NCBI GenBank assembly: GCA_947471565.1
Contig: CANIVT010000014.1
Coordinates: forward strand, 1 to 64,000
From: Spartobacteria bacterium
Lineage (GTDB): Bacteria > Verrucomicrobiota > Verrucomicrobiia > Chthoniobacterales > UBA6821
Direction of reading: 5' to 3'
DNA: 64,000 nucleotides
Shown here one piece after another: positions 43,014-51,345 of the stretch. Under the pieces are notes generated by a model. The model was not told the DNA's origin and did not search any database. It was given only the letters and a program-made list of their open reading frames with translations. Position numbers and translations under genes: made by a program. Each line of letters opens with the position of its first letter. Position 1 is the first letter of the stretch.

Positions 43014-44591
43014 CTACTCTCTAGAGGTCATTTGAACGATTTCCCGAAGTCGTGCAGTCAGCGGGGTGTAATCGTTTACAAACTGCTGGGATAGAATCGT
43101 GAGTTGGCCAGCTAATCCCTGGAGAGACGCCTTTAATTCTTCTTTCAGAGCCGCATCAAGTTGTGACTGACGCTCTCTGAACTGATTGTTGCATTCCTCA
43201 TTGGCTTCCCTCATAGAATTATTAAAATCAACGCCGGTCTGGCGGATGAGTTCTGATTGATCGCGCAAGGACTTGATCGACTCTTGATGACTTTCCTCAA
43301 GAAGTTCATTTACCTTCTTATAAAGTCCTTGAATCGAAGAAGTTGCAGAAGTGTTAGCGACTTCAAGATCCTTGGTGATTTTTTCCATGGAATCTCGCAT
43401 TGCCGATGAACTTTCAGTAAGGGATTTATTCAACATATGCTGACTAGATGTCATCCCCTCCGATAGGAGTTTGGCGTTTTCAGTCAGGGCATTTTGGGCC
43501 GTCTTTTGATTCTCCTGCAGGAATAATGCCAACTTGCTGGCTGTTTCAGCCAGCGAACTCTCCAAATTTGATTGATTCTTGGAAATTGCCTCAAAGAGGC
43601 TCTTGCCCGTTTCCATCAGCATTGTTTGCACATTCTGCTGATTTTCTTTGATTGAGTTAGAGAGTTGCACCCCGATTTCCACCATCTTCTTCTCCACTTC
43701 TGGCATACTTCCAGAGGCCGCCTTCAAAAGCTCTGCCAACTCCTTTGTAATCTGGCTGTATCGATCCTTTTCATCATTCAGAGTGATAATTAGATGGCCC
43801 ATACCATTCGCCACTTCTGCAAACTTGCCAGATTGTTCAATCACCAAAGCATAGTCTTTAGTAGCCTTATCAAGGCGAGTTGTGGCGTCTTCCAGTAAAC
43901 GATTTGTCTGTTCAATGCTCTGCTTGTATTGATTCTGCCACTCCAAGAGTTTGCCAACCGCTTGGTTGAGTTCCTTAAAGTTCTCCCCAAATTGATCCGA
44001 GATCTTCTGATTGAAATCCCTGATCACATCCTTGAGGGCCTCAATTAATGCACCGGAACCCATTTTGGCGATCTCTTGAAGAGCGGCAACCTGTGCCTCC
44101 TTTAATCGATCAAGACGATCATTTGAGTCTGTTCTCGACAACTTGATCTGGGAAAGAAGAGTGCCTTCATCGCTACCAACGAGTCCTTTCTGGATAGCAT
44201 GCAGACTTTGAAGAAGGTCTGCGGCGGTAACTTCTCCCTCAACAGCAATATCACCTTCCTCTGTCTTGTGTCCCCCTATGTAGTCACGGATCTTTATCGT
44301 TAAAGCACAACCAACACCAAACACAGAGGCCCAGAAAGCCGTCTTCAATCCCTCTAACAGAAATGGAATGCTGTCTTTGAGTTGGTCGGGGCCGGTTTTG
44401 AGGCTTGTAAGAGCTACTGCAATCCCCAAGAAGGTAGCAAAAATTCCTATCGTGGTGAGAATGGTTGGCCCAACTGCCACCGACCTTGCGTTGAACCTGG
44501 TGTGGAAAATAGCGGTTAAAATCAGGATAATCCCGATGAATGCCTTGGTTTCTGTTCTAAGATGCATCTGTTCAAGTAGGGAAAGGTTCAT
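43014..44591 (-). CDS. zorA: ZorA-like motor protein (MotA/TolQ/ExbB family) with long cytoplasmic tail
   Basis: 525 residues. N-terminal third membrane-embedded: FIGIILILTAIFH, then VGPTILTTIGIFATFLGIAVAL, then LKTAFWASVFGVGCALTI, the conserved P/G-rich helix pattern of MotA/ExbB proteins. The remaining roughly 400 residues are a Gln/Glu/Ser-rich coiled coil, the long tail that distinguishes ZorA from plain MotA and that in known systems relays phage sensing to effectors. First gene of the three. The tail length and the downstream zorB and HNH genes support a type II Zorya. Confidence 0.85.
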   Translation of the reverse strand: MNLSLLEQMHLRTETKAFIGIILILTAIFHTRFNARSVAVGPTILTTIGIFATFLGIAVALTSLKTGPDQLKDSIPFLLEGLKTAFWASVFGVGCALTIKIRDYIGGHKTEEGDIAVEGEVTAADLLQSLHAIQKGLVGSDEGTLLSQIKLSRTDSNDRLDRLKEAQVAALQEIAKMGSGALIEALKDVIRDFNQKISDQFGENFKELNQAVGKLLEWQNQYKQSIEQTNRLLEDATTRLDKATKDYALVIEQSGKFAEVANGMGHLIITLNDEKDRYSQITKELAELLKAASGSMPEVEKKMVEIGVQLSNSIKENQQNVQTMLMETGKSLFEAISKNQSNLESSLAETASKLALFLQENQKTAQNALTENAKLLSEGMTSSQHMLNKSLTESSSAMRDSMEKITKDLEVANTSATSSIQGLYKKVNELLEESHQESIKSLRDQSELIRQTGVDFNNSMREANEECNNQFRERQSQLDAALKEELKASLQGLAGQLTILSQQFVNDYTPLTARLREIVQMTSRE

Positions 44592-44710
44592 GAGTGTGGT
44601 GTATCGTCTATCTCTGAAAGACAGTTTACTAGTCAGAAACTCTTACCCAACAGAATTTAATCCTTCCGTAATTGGGATGACGGAAGAGGCCAAATGCCAG
44701 ATTTGTCTCC

Positions 44711-44905
44711 AAGGCTTGGAAGTTTGGAGCAGGGCTAGGTGCGCGTTCACTTCAAAGGCGCCGTGATTTTGATGCTATGGCAAGGCGGCCAAGCGCAGCT
44801 GTAGAAAAGGCGCGTGGGAACGCGGCTTAGTCATTCGAGGCGCAGGCCGAGAAGTCTGAGGATCAGCAGATCCGAGGATGCCTGATCGGGGACGATCGGC
44901 AGACA
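44711..44905. repeat. Mosaic of structured intergenic repeats upstream of zorA
   Basis: The 367-base gap 44592-44958 holds no gene. From 44711 it shows AAGGCTTGGAAGTTTGGAG, like the left arm of the element at 32917; from 44822 GCGGCTTAGTCATTCGAGG, like 37952; and hairpins GGATC-AGCA-GATCC (around 44865) and GATCG-GGGA-CGATC (44884-44897). It may have been assembled from two repeat families and carries the island's right end. No promoter could be assigned with confidence. Confidence 0.55.
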
Positions 44906-44958
44906 AACCTACTGCAAGCGCAGGCCAACACAGCTAGAGCGCAAAAGAACAAGCCTCC

Positions 44959-45378
44959 CTAAGCGCCGAGGAGACTGACGGAAATCGTCCTCCTATGCGG
45001 CGCATCCCGATGCTCAAACAGATAAATCCCCTGCCACGTCCCAAGCGATAGCCTTCCATCCGCAATGGGAACTGATTCGCTAGTACGCGTCAGGGCCATC
45101 TTGAGATGACTCGTCGAGTCATCAGGGCCTTCCGCTGTGTGGACGAGGCCCGGATGATCCTCCGGCACAAGATCCTCGAAGTAGCGGTGTAGATCGGCCC
45201 GAGCCGTGGGGTCGGCGTTCTCGTAGATCACGAGGCTGGCGCTGGTGTGGCGCACGAAGACAGTGGCAAGCCCTGTCGTGATTCCGCTCGCTCGGAGGAG
45301 CGACTCCACGCGATCGGTGATCTCGTAGGTCCCCTTCCCTCGGGTCGGGACATCAAAGCTCTCGGTCATGGCTTTCAT
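44959..45378 (-). CDS. YjbQ/UPF0047 family protein
   Basis: 139 residues. Seen: GKGTYEITDRVESLL, TVFVRHTSASLVIYENADP, LVHTAEGPDDSTSHLKMALT, and GRLSLGTWQGIYLFEHRDAPHRR, the full YjbQ signature with conserved histidines. Reported as a secondary thiamine-phosphate synthase activity in E. coli; true role uncertain. Last gene of nuoE-nuoF-DUF423-yjbQ on the minus strand, just outside the island. A second ATG three codons in is possible. Confidence 0.93.
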   Translation of the reverse strand: MKAMTESFDVPTRGKGTYEITDRVESLLRASGITTGLATVFVRHTSASLVIYENADPTARADLHRYFEDLVPEDHPGLVHTAEGPDDSTSHLKMALTRTSESVPIADGRLSLGTWQGIYLFEHRDAPHRRTISVSLLGA

Positions 45379-45393
45379 GATCTTAGGAACTCT

Positions 45394-45765
45394 TTAACGG
45401 ATTGCACGGATACCGACAATCGCCCATCCGGCCATCAGCAGGAGGCCTCCAACGGGCGTGATGGCGCCGAGCATGCTGATCTTTGTCAGGGCCAGGGCGT
45501 AGAGACTGCCCGAAAAGAGAACGATGCCGAAACCCCAGCAAAGCACCGCTCCCTTGAGAAATGATTCGGCAGTGGCCGCCCAGAGCAGGGCCGGGGCATG
45601 AACCAGATGGTAGAGCACGGCCGTATTCCAGAGTTCTCGCGTCTGGTTAGCCTCCAGAACGCCTCGGAGGGCATGAGCTCCAAAGGCCCCCAGGGCGATG
45701 GCCGTGAATCCCGTCGCGGCGGCCGTAATCAGAACGCCGCGATGGGGGGCGGCGTGACGGGTCAT
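45394..45765 (-). CDS. DUF423 membrane protein
   Basis: 123 residues from the ATG at 45765 (MTRHAAPHRGVLITAAATGF); the frame extends upstream into nuoF but is not coding there. Four hydrophobic segments and the family core LGAFGAHALRGVLE near the start, then YHLVHAPALLW. Function unknown. It starts ten bases after the nuoF stop and is followed 15 bases later by yjbQ. Confidence 0.9.
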   Translation of the reverse strand: MTRHAAPHRGVLITAAATGFTAIALGAFGAHALRGVLEANQTRELWNTAVLYHLVHAPALLWAATAESFLKGAVLCWGFGIVLFSGSLYALALTKISMLGAITPVGGLLLMAGWAIVGIRAIR

Positions 45766-45775
45766 GGAGGTGATA

Positions 45776-47116
45776 TTACTTAGCCGCGACCTCGAACTCC
45801 TCGGGGAACTTCTGCAGGAAGCTCTGAACGGGCCAGGAAGCGGCCTCACCAAAGGCGCAGACCGTACGACCAGCAATGTTGTCGGCGACGCTCTTGAGGG
45901 TCACGGGATCCTCCACAAGGCCTTCGCCGTTAACCATGCGGGTGGTCATCTTGTCGATCCAGAGGACACCCTCACGGCACGGGGTGCACTGGCCGCAGCT
46001 CTCGTGGGCGTAGAACTCATTGAGGTTATTCAGCGCCCAGAGCATGTCGCGCGAGTCGTCCATGACGATCACTCCCCCACTGCCGACCATCGTTCCAGCG
46101 GCCGCCAGCGAGGAGGCGTCCATGACGAGATCGAGGAGGGGAACTTCCTTGTCGATCATCTGGCCGTCATCACCCTTGACCTTGATCTTAAAGACCTCTC
46201 CGGCGCGCAGGATCTTGGAGGAGCTGCCTCCAGGGATGACTGCCTTGAGCTTGCGGCCCGGCTTCATGCCGCCGCAGACATCATTGATGAGTTCGCCAAG
46301 CGTCACGCCACCGGCGGGAATCTCATAGGGGCCGGGTCGCACCACGTCGCCGGAGACGCACATGACGCGCGTGCCGCCGTCGCCCGGGGTACCCATCTTG
46401 GCGTACTCGTCGGAGCCGATCGCGAGGATCTGCTTCACATGGCAGAAGGTCTCCACGTTGTTCACGATCGTCGGCGACATGTAGAGGCCGAGGACCGCTG
46501 GGAAGTAAGGGGGCTTGATACGGGGATAGGGACGCTTGCCCTCGAGAGACTCGATGAGACTCGTCTCCTCGCCGCAGATGTAGGCGCCTGCGCCTTGATG
46601 GACGTGCATGTCGACATCGAATCCGGACCCGCAGATGTTCTTGCCGAGGAAGCCCTTCTCTCGGGCCTCCTTGAGTGCCTGGGTCACAATCCCGGCGGCC
46701 TTAGGGAACTCACAGCGGATGTAGATGTAGGCGAGATTAACGTTGAGCGCGTAGGCCGCGATGAGCATCCCCTCAATGAGCTGATGGGGATCATTGTGGA
46801 GGATGTAGCGGTCCTTGAAGGTGCCGGGCTCGGACTCGTCGCCGTTGCAGGTGATGTAGTGCGGCTTGCCGTCGTCACGACGAATGAAGCCCCACTTCAC
46901 ACCGCAAGGGAATCCCGCGCCGCCACGGCCACGCAGATTCGCCTTCTTGATCTCCTCGATGATCTCCTCGGGCTTCATCTTGAGGGCCTTCTTGAGCTGC
47001 TCGTAGCCGCCGTTCTTGACGTAGCAGTCGATGTCGGGCGTGTAGCCCTGGGTCCAGGCGTTCTTGAAGACGATGCGGCGCTCCTTCGGATGGGGCGGCA
47101 GGAGAAGGGATTTCAT
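45776..47116 (-). CDS. nuoF: NADH-quinone oxidoreductase subunit F
   Basis: NADH-binding flavoprotein subunit of complex I. 446 residues from the ATG at 47116 (MKSLLLPPHPKERRIVF); the open frame begins 43 residues earlier inside nuoE. Seen: NLRGRGGAGFPCGVKWGF and YITCNGDESEPGTFKDR for NADH/FMN, GAGAYICGEETSLIESLEG, and the 4Fe-4S motif SCGQCTPCREG with a fourth Cys in TVCAFGEAA. nuoE is 23 bases upstream. The other nuo genes are not next to it. Confidence 0.96.
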   Translation of the reverse strand: MKSLLLPPHPKERRIVFKNAWTQGYTPDIDCYVKNGGYEQLKKALKMKPEEIIEEIKKANLRGRGGAGFPCGVKWGFIRRDDGKPHYITCNGDESEPGTFKDRYILHNDPHQLIEGMLIAAYALNVNLAYIYIRCEFPKAAGIVTQALKEAREKGFLGKNICGSGFDVDMHVHQGAGAYICGEETSLIESLEGKRPYPRIKPPYFPAVLGLYMSPTIVNNVETFCHVKQILAIGSDEYAKMGTPGDGGTRVMCVSGDVVRPGPYEIPAGGVTLGELINDVCGGMKPGRKLKAVIPGGSSSKILRAGEVFKIKVKGDDGQMIDKEVPLLDLVMDASSLAAAGTMVGSGGVIVMDDSRDMLWALNNLNEFYAHESCGQCTPCREGVLWIDKMTTRMVNGEGLVEDPVTLKSVADNIAGRTVCAFGEAASWPVQSFLQKFPEEFEVAAK

Positions 47117-47139
47117 GGTCGTGGTTCCTTGCGTGGAGA

Positions 47140-47676
47140 TCAGTTGTACTTGCCGAGGATCGAGGTGGTTCCCTCCGGGGTGATATCCTCGTGGAGGTCG
47201 TCGTTGACCAGCGCCACGGGGGCTGAGCCGCAGCTCGCGAGACACTCGACGAACTCGACACTGAACTTGCCGTCGGGGCTCACCGGCGGGGTATGGCCGT
47301 GCGTCGGGGCCTTGGGATCGATCCCGGCGGCCTTGCAGAAAGCCTCGCGGACCTCATAACCACCTGCCAGCGCACACGAGAGTGTGCGGCAGACGCGGAC
47401 GCTGACACGGCCCGCCTTCTGCTGACGAAACCAGGGATAGAAGGTGACGAGCTCGAGGATATTGATCGACTCGAGATCGAGACGCTTGGCGATCCACTCC
47501 ACGCCGCTCTCGTCGACGAAACCGAAATGATTCTGCCAGAGGTGCAGAAGAGGGAGGGAGGCGCTCCTCTTGGAAACCGGGTAGTGGGTCACCGCCTCGT
47601 CGATCTTGGCGAGAAGGTCCGCGGGGATCTGGTCGGCCTGACGGGGACCGGCGGAAGGTGCAGCATGCGTGCTCAT
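47140..47676 (-). CDS. nuoE: NADH-quinone oxidoreductase subunit E
   Basis: 2Fe-2S subunit of the NADH-dehydrogenase module of complex I. 178 residues from the ATG at 47676 (MSTHAAPSAG); a frame start nine residues earlier is less likely. The four cluster ligands are in CRTLSC and CLASC, and HLWQNHFGFVDESGVEWIA is the family helix. Paired with nuoF only; nuoG and the membrane subunits are not in the window, so the operon is split. Opposite-strand CAZyme genes follow. Confidence 0.95.
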   Translation of the reverse strand: MSTHAAPSAGPRQADQIPADLLAKIDEAVTHYPVSKRSASLPLLHLWQNHFGFVDESGVEWIAKRLDLESINILELVTFYPWFRQQKAGRVSVRVCRTLSCALAGGYEVREAFCKAAGIDPKAPTHGHTPPVSPDGKFSVEFVECLASCGSAPVALVNDDLHEDITPEGTTSILGKYN

Positions 47677-47874
47677 GAAGCTTCCAAGGAAACCAAAAAG
47701 CACCCCGCTCGGAAAGAGGGAAATGGAATGGATCGCAATCCAGTCAATTCTTCAGGATTGTAATGATGAGCAATAACACTCAACGGATTACGACGCGCAA
47801 ACCAAGTCTTGATGTTCAATTCCGAACTCAATACTTATGACGCCTCCTCGGATTACCCCATAAAAACACACCAA

Positions 47875-50250
47875 ATGAATCGCCTCCAGACCGGACTCCC
47901 ACATTCTTCATTGATCTGCAGCCTTCTCATCGCATCGATTTTGCCCGCAGTCTGCTTGGCAGCACCTCTTCAACTTCAAAACAAATGGGTAAGCGCCTCA
48001 CTCGACCCCACGACCGGTGCCTATTCAGTTCATAGCGCCCAAGGCACGGAGGTTCTTGGTTCTGGATCGCTTTACGGATCGGAAAAGAATGCAGAAATAG
48101 TAGACGTAAAGGATCCTGCTTTTGGTCAGGGAAAAAAAATCGTCTCCGGAAAGGCTAGCATCACCCTTTTCGACTCCCTGCCCTTCGTACTGATTCAATC
48201 ATCACTCGATCCGGCGCCCCCACCGCAGAGTGGAGTATTTCCTCCCAAAACCATCACGTTGACAACGGCCGAAGTGAGACTTTCCCCACTTTCCTCGCTG
48301 AAAATCATGGGAACCGGCGGACTCATGCAGCCCAAAGAGGGAGTGAATGGCGGCCCCATCGCAACCCAAACAAACAAGCCGGTCATCGAGGACAAGGCGG
48401 AGAACACAGACCAGAGCTTTCGGGATCAGCCGCAGACAAAACCCGGCAGCTACGGCTGGGCGGTGGTCGGAGAACCAAAATCGAGGAAAGGGCTCGTGAT
48501 GGCATGGCTCACCCAGGATAAGGCAGCCGGCCTGGTTTTTGCGTCACTCGCCAAAGGTTCCCTCAGCATGGAGGCCCGAGCCGAATACGGGCGATATGCC
48601 AACAAAACGGCCGTCCCTACCGAAATATTTGCCATCGGATACTTCGACGACGTGCGGTTGGGTCTGGAGGCTTGGGCCGATGCGGTTGCCAAGCTCTACG
48701 GAATAAGCCTCCCCAAGCAGATGTCCGGCTACAGCTCCAACTCCGTCGGCAACGGTCATGGGATCGCCGGCTTGGAAAACGAAACGGCGGAAGTAGCCAA
48801 ATTTGCTGCCAGAGAACTGAAACGATTCGGCCTGCAATATCTCCAGATGGATGACGGATGGCAGGTGGCCAAGAGGGATTTCACGACCCATGACCCCAAG
48901 GGGCCTTATCCGGGCGGCATGAAACTGACGGCCAACAGGATCAGTGAAGCGGGTCTGATACCTGGCCTCTGGACGGTTCCTTTCGTCGGAAACGGAAAAG
49001 ATCCGTCGATCCTTGCCAAAACACCCGATGGCACGCCTTACAAGGCGCGCTGGTCAGGCCTTTGTCTGGACCTCACCGTGCCAAAGGCCGTGGATTACAT
49101 GAAGAATATCACCCATATGATCACTCATGACTGGGGCTACCGCTTCCTGAAACTGGACGGATTCCACTCCGGTGCGGCGACTGAAAACGTCTACGTTAAC
49201 ACCGGGTACAGGGACACCACGATCGGAGCCGTACAGCTTGCCGATCCGACCAAGACCCAGATCGAGGCTTTCCGATCAGGCATCAAGGCGCTCCGGGAAG
49301 CGGCGGGACCAGACGTTTTCCTGCTCGGATGCGCCATTACCCAAAACATGATCTCATACAATGGTTCGTTCGGCCTTGTGGACGCGATGAGGGTGGGTCC
49401 CGACAATGCCGGCGACTGGGGGCACTGGGCGCCGAAAAGCCCCATCTTCGGAACGCGTCACTATTTTGAGAACCGCAGGATCTGGTACGTCGATCCCGAC
49501 ATGGCATACACCCGTCCCAACAAATTCAGCATCGACCAGGCCAGGACCAGCTGTTCCTGGACCTCGATCTCGGGTCAGCTCTTCACCGCAAGCGACTGGC
49601 TGCAGGAACTTCCGCCAGAGCGTTTGGATCTCCTGAAGCGCACGATGGAACCGCATCACGGCATTGCGCGACCCGTTGACTTTTTCGAGCATCCCACCGC
49701 CTCCATCTGGCTTCTTTCCGACAAGGAACCCAACCCCGACCGTCAGATCGTCGCGTTTTACAACATTGTTCCCTACAAGAAGACGATCAGCGATACCTTT
49801 GAAAGGATCGGACTCGATCCAGCCAAGGAATACATCGGTTTTGACTTCTGGGAAAACAAGCTGGCAGGTCCTTTCAAGCAGCGGATGGAGGAAAGCCTGA
49901 ACTCAGGGCAATGCAGGATCTACGCTGTTCTTCCCATGCCTGATCATCCCCGCCTTCTTAGCACATCCAGGCACATCACCCAGGGAATGGTTGATTGCCT
50001 AGAGGAAACATGGGATGCCGCAAAACGCGAAATTCGTTGCCGCAACCGCCTCATCGCAGGCGATCCCTGCGAGATGCGGGTTTATATGCCCGAGAAGAAC
50101 GGGCCGTGGAATCCCGGCAAGCCGATCCTTTCACAGGAGGACGTGGCGGCGGGAGTCACCCTAGGCGCGGCTAGCAGGGAAGGAAATCTGCTCCGCTTTA
50201 CCGTCACAGCACCTCGGGGCAGGGATGTCTCCTGGAGCGTTGGTTTTTGA
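47875..50250 (+). CDS. Secreted GH36-like alpha-galactosidase family protein
   Basis: 791 residues from the ATG at 47875, where a signal peptide starts (ending CLAA); 22 residues earlier is an in-frame alternative. The (beta/alpha)8 catalytic domain shows LQYLQMDDGWQVA, the nucleophile region RFLKLDGFHSG (KxD), and the acid/base candidate RVGPDNAGDWGHW. This is the pattern of the GH27/GH36 clan. N- and C-terminal beta domains flank it. First gene of a plus-strand carbohydrate operon of four with gaps of 44, 46 and 18 bases. The exact substrate cannot be told. Confidence 0.82.
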   Translation: MNRLQTGLPHSSLICSLLIASILPAVCLAAPLQLQNKWVSASLDPTTGAYSVHSAQGTEVLGSGSLYGSEKNAEIVDVKDPAFGQGKKIVSGKASITLFDSLPFVLIQSSLDPAPPPQSGVFPPKTITLTTAEVRLSPLSSLKIMGTGGLMQPKEGVNGGPIATQTNKPVIEDKAENTDQSFRDQPQTKPGSYGWAVVGEPKSRKGLVMAWLTQDKAAGLVFASLAKGSLSMEARAEYGRYANKTAVPTEIFAIGYFDDVRLGLEAWADAVAKLYGISLPKQMSGYSSNSVGNGHGIAGLENETAEVAKFAARELKRFGLQYLQMDDGWQVAKRDFTTHDPKGPYPGGMKLTANRISEAGLIPGLWTVPFVGNGKDPSILAKTPDGTPYKARWSGLCLDLTVPKAVDYMKNITHMITHDWGYRFLKLDGFHSGAATENVYVNTGYRDTTIGAVQLADPTKTQIEAFRSGIKALREAAGPDVFLLGCAITQNMISYNGSFGLVDAMRVGPDNAGDWGHWAPKSPIFGTRHYFENRRIWYVDPDMAYTRPNKFSIDQARTSCSWTSISGQLFTASDWLQELPPERLDLLKRTMEPHHGIARPVDFFEHPTASIWLLSDKEPNPDRQIVAFYNIVPYKKTISDTFERIGLDPAKEYIGFDFWENKLAGPFKQRMEESLNSGQCRIYAVLPMPDHPRLLSTSRHITQGMVDCLEETWDAAKREIRCRNRLIAGDPCEMRVYMPEKNGPWNPGKPILSQEDVAAGVTLGAASREGNLLRFTVTAPRGRDVSWSVGF

Positions 50251-50294
50251 CCGAAGTGATTCCAGATCCTCTTGCCCAAAAATCACACCCGTCC

Positions 50295-51299
50295 ATGAGC
50301 ACTCCCTCCTACCAACCCTCGTCAAAGCGTTACGACAGGCCGGAACTCTACCGACGCTGCGGTCGTTCGGGCCTGAAGCTCCCTCTCCTCTCGCTCGGAC
50401 TCTGGCATAATTTCGGCGCCAACGATTCCTTTGAAAACGCCCGGGCAATTTCCTGCAAAGCGTTTGACCTCGGCATCACCCACTTCGATCTCGCCAACAA
50501 TTACGGCCCGCCTTACGGCTCTGCCGAGGAGACATTCGGGCGCCTTCTGAAACTCGACCTCCTCCCTTACCGCGACGAGTTGATCATCTCTACCAAAGCG
50601 GGTTACGACATGTGGCCCGGACCCTACGGGAACTGGGGATCACGAAAATACCTGCTTTCCTCTCTCGACCAGTCGCTAGCAAGGATGGGCCTTGATTATG
50701 TGGACATCTTCTACCACCACAGGCCCGATGAAGAGACCCCGCTGGAAGAAACCGCGGGGGCCCTTGATCAGGCGGTCCGCAGCGGGAAGGCTCTCTATGC
50801 CGGCATCTCCAATTATCCGGCGGCAAAAATGGAGCAGATGGCCTCGATCCTCCGTGAGTTGGGGACGCCCTGCATCATCCATCAACCCAAATACAGCATG
50901 TTCGAACGTACTCCGGAGAAAAGCGGCCTCTTGGAGGCCCTTGAGCACACCGGAATCGGGTGCATTGTCTTTTCCCCGTTGGCCCAGGGACTTCTTACGA
51001 ACCGCTATCTTGACGGTATTCCTGCCGATGCTCGCGCGGCAAAGGACAAACGTTTCCTCAAGCCCGATCACATCACCGACGAAGTCATGGGCCGGATCGG
51101 GAAACTCAACGCTCTGGCCTTAGAGCGGGGGCAATCCCTGGCACAGATGGCATTGGCCTGGGTCCTTCGCCTGCCTGCCGTGACATCCGCCCTGATCGGT
51201 GCGAGCAGGCCGGAGCAGATCGCCGAGAATGTCCGGGTCCTCGACAACCTTTCCTTCTCCGAAGAGGAACTCACCCTGATCGAAAAGATCCTCTCCTGA
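50295..51299 (+). CDS. Aldo/keto reductase (YghZ/L-glyceraldehyde 3-phosphate reductase type)
   Basis: 334 residues from the ATG at 50295; a TTG overlapping the previous stop is an unlikely earlier start. Seen: FDLANNYGPPYGSAEE with the catalytic Asp and Tyr, ISTKAGYDMWPGPYG with Lys, IFYHHRPD with His, and the NADPH-binding end SALIGASRPEQIAENV. The GPYGNWGSRKYL segment is typical of the YghZ/GPR subgroup. Likely handles a sugar or its aldehyde produced by the neighbouring secreted enzymes. No signal peptide. Confidence 0.88.
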   Translation: MSTPSYQPSSKRYDRPELYRRCGRSGLKLPLLSLGLWHNFGANDSFENARAISCKAFDLGITHFDLANNYGPPYGSAEETFGRLLKLDLLPYRDELIISTKAGYDMWPGPYGNWGSRKYLLSSLDQSLARMGLDYVDIFYHHRPDEETPLEETAGALDQAVRSGKALYAGISNYPAAKMEQMASILRELGTPCIIHQPKYSMFERTPEKSGLLEALEHTGIGCIVFSPLAQGLLTNRYLDGIPADARAAKDKRFLKPDHITDEVMGRIGKLNALALERGQSLAQMALAWVLRLPAVTSALIGASRPEQIAENVRVLDNLSFSEEELTLIEKILS

Positions 51300-51345
51300 G
51301 CACAGGAAAACGTCCCCTTCTTCCCCAATCAGCTCGAATTCCCCC

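Larger units (their letters stand above)
39450..44950. mobile_element. Accessory island inserted at the 3' end of the SpmAB-like gene
   Basis: Contents in order: MNT-HEPN pair, displaced 3' end copy 2, antitoxin-RelE pair, copy 3, a hairpin array, a Zorya-type operon, and a structured repeat. The first two cassettes are each bounded by a copy of the gene's 3' end, as att sites bound elements at 3' gene ends (for example SCC at rlmH). No fourth copy is found before yjbQ, so the right limit is set by the last foreign-looking sequence and is approximate. No integrase or transposase is visible. The Zorya part is markedly AT-rich against its neighbours. Confidence 0.7.

Noticed and set aside
42135-44591. 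Flagellar MotAB or ExbBD
   Set aside because: No flagellar or TonB genes nearby, the long tail is wrong for MotA, and the third gene is an HNH nuclease.
44592-44958. A fourth copy of the SpmAB-like 3' end closing the Zorya segment
   Set aside because: Read through by eye on both strands; no matching stretch was found.
45764-47359. 531-codon open frame on the plus strand
   Set aside because: Antisense to nuoF and nuoE, which are unmistakable on the other strand.
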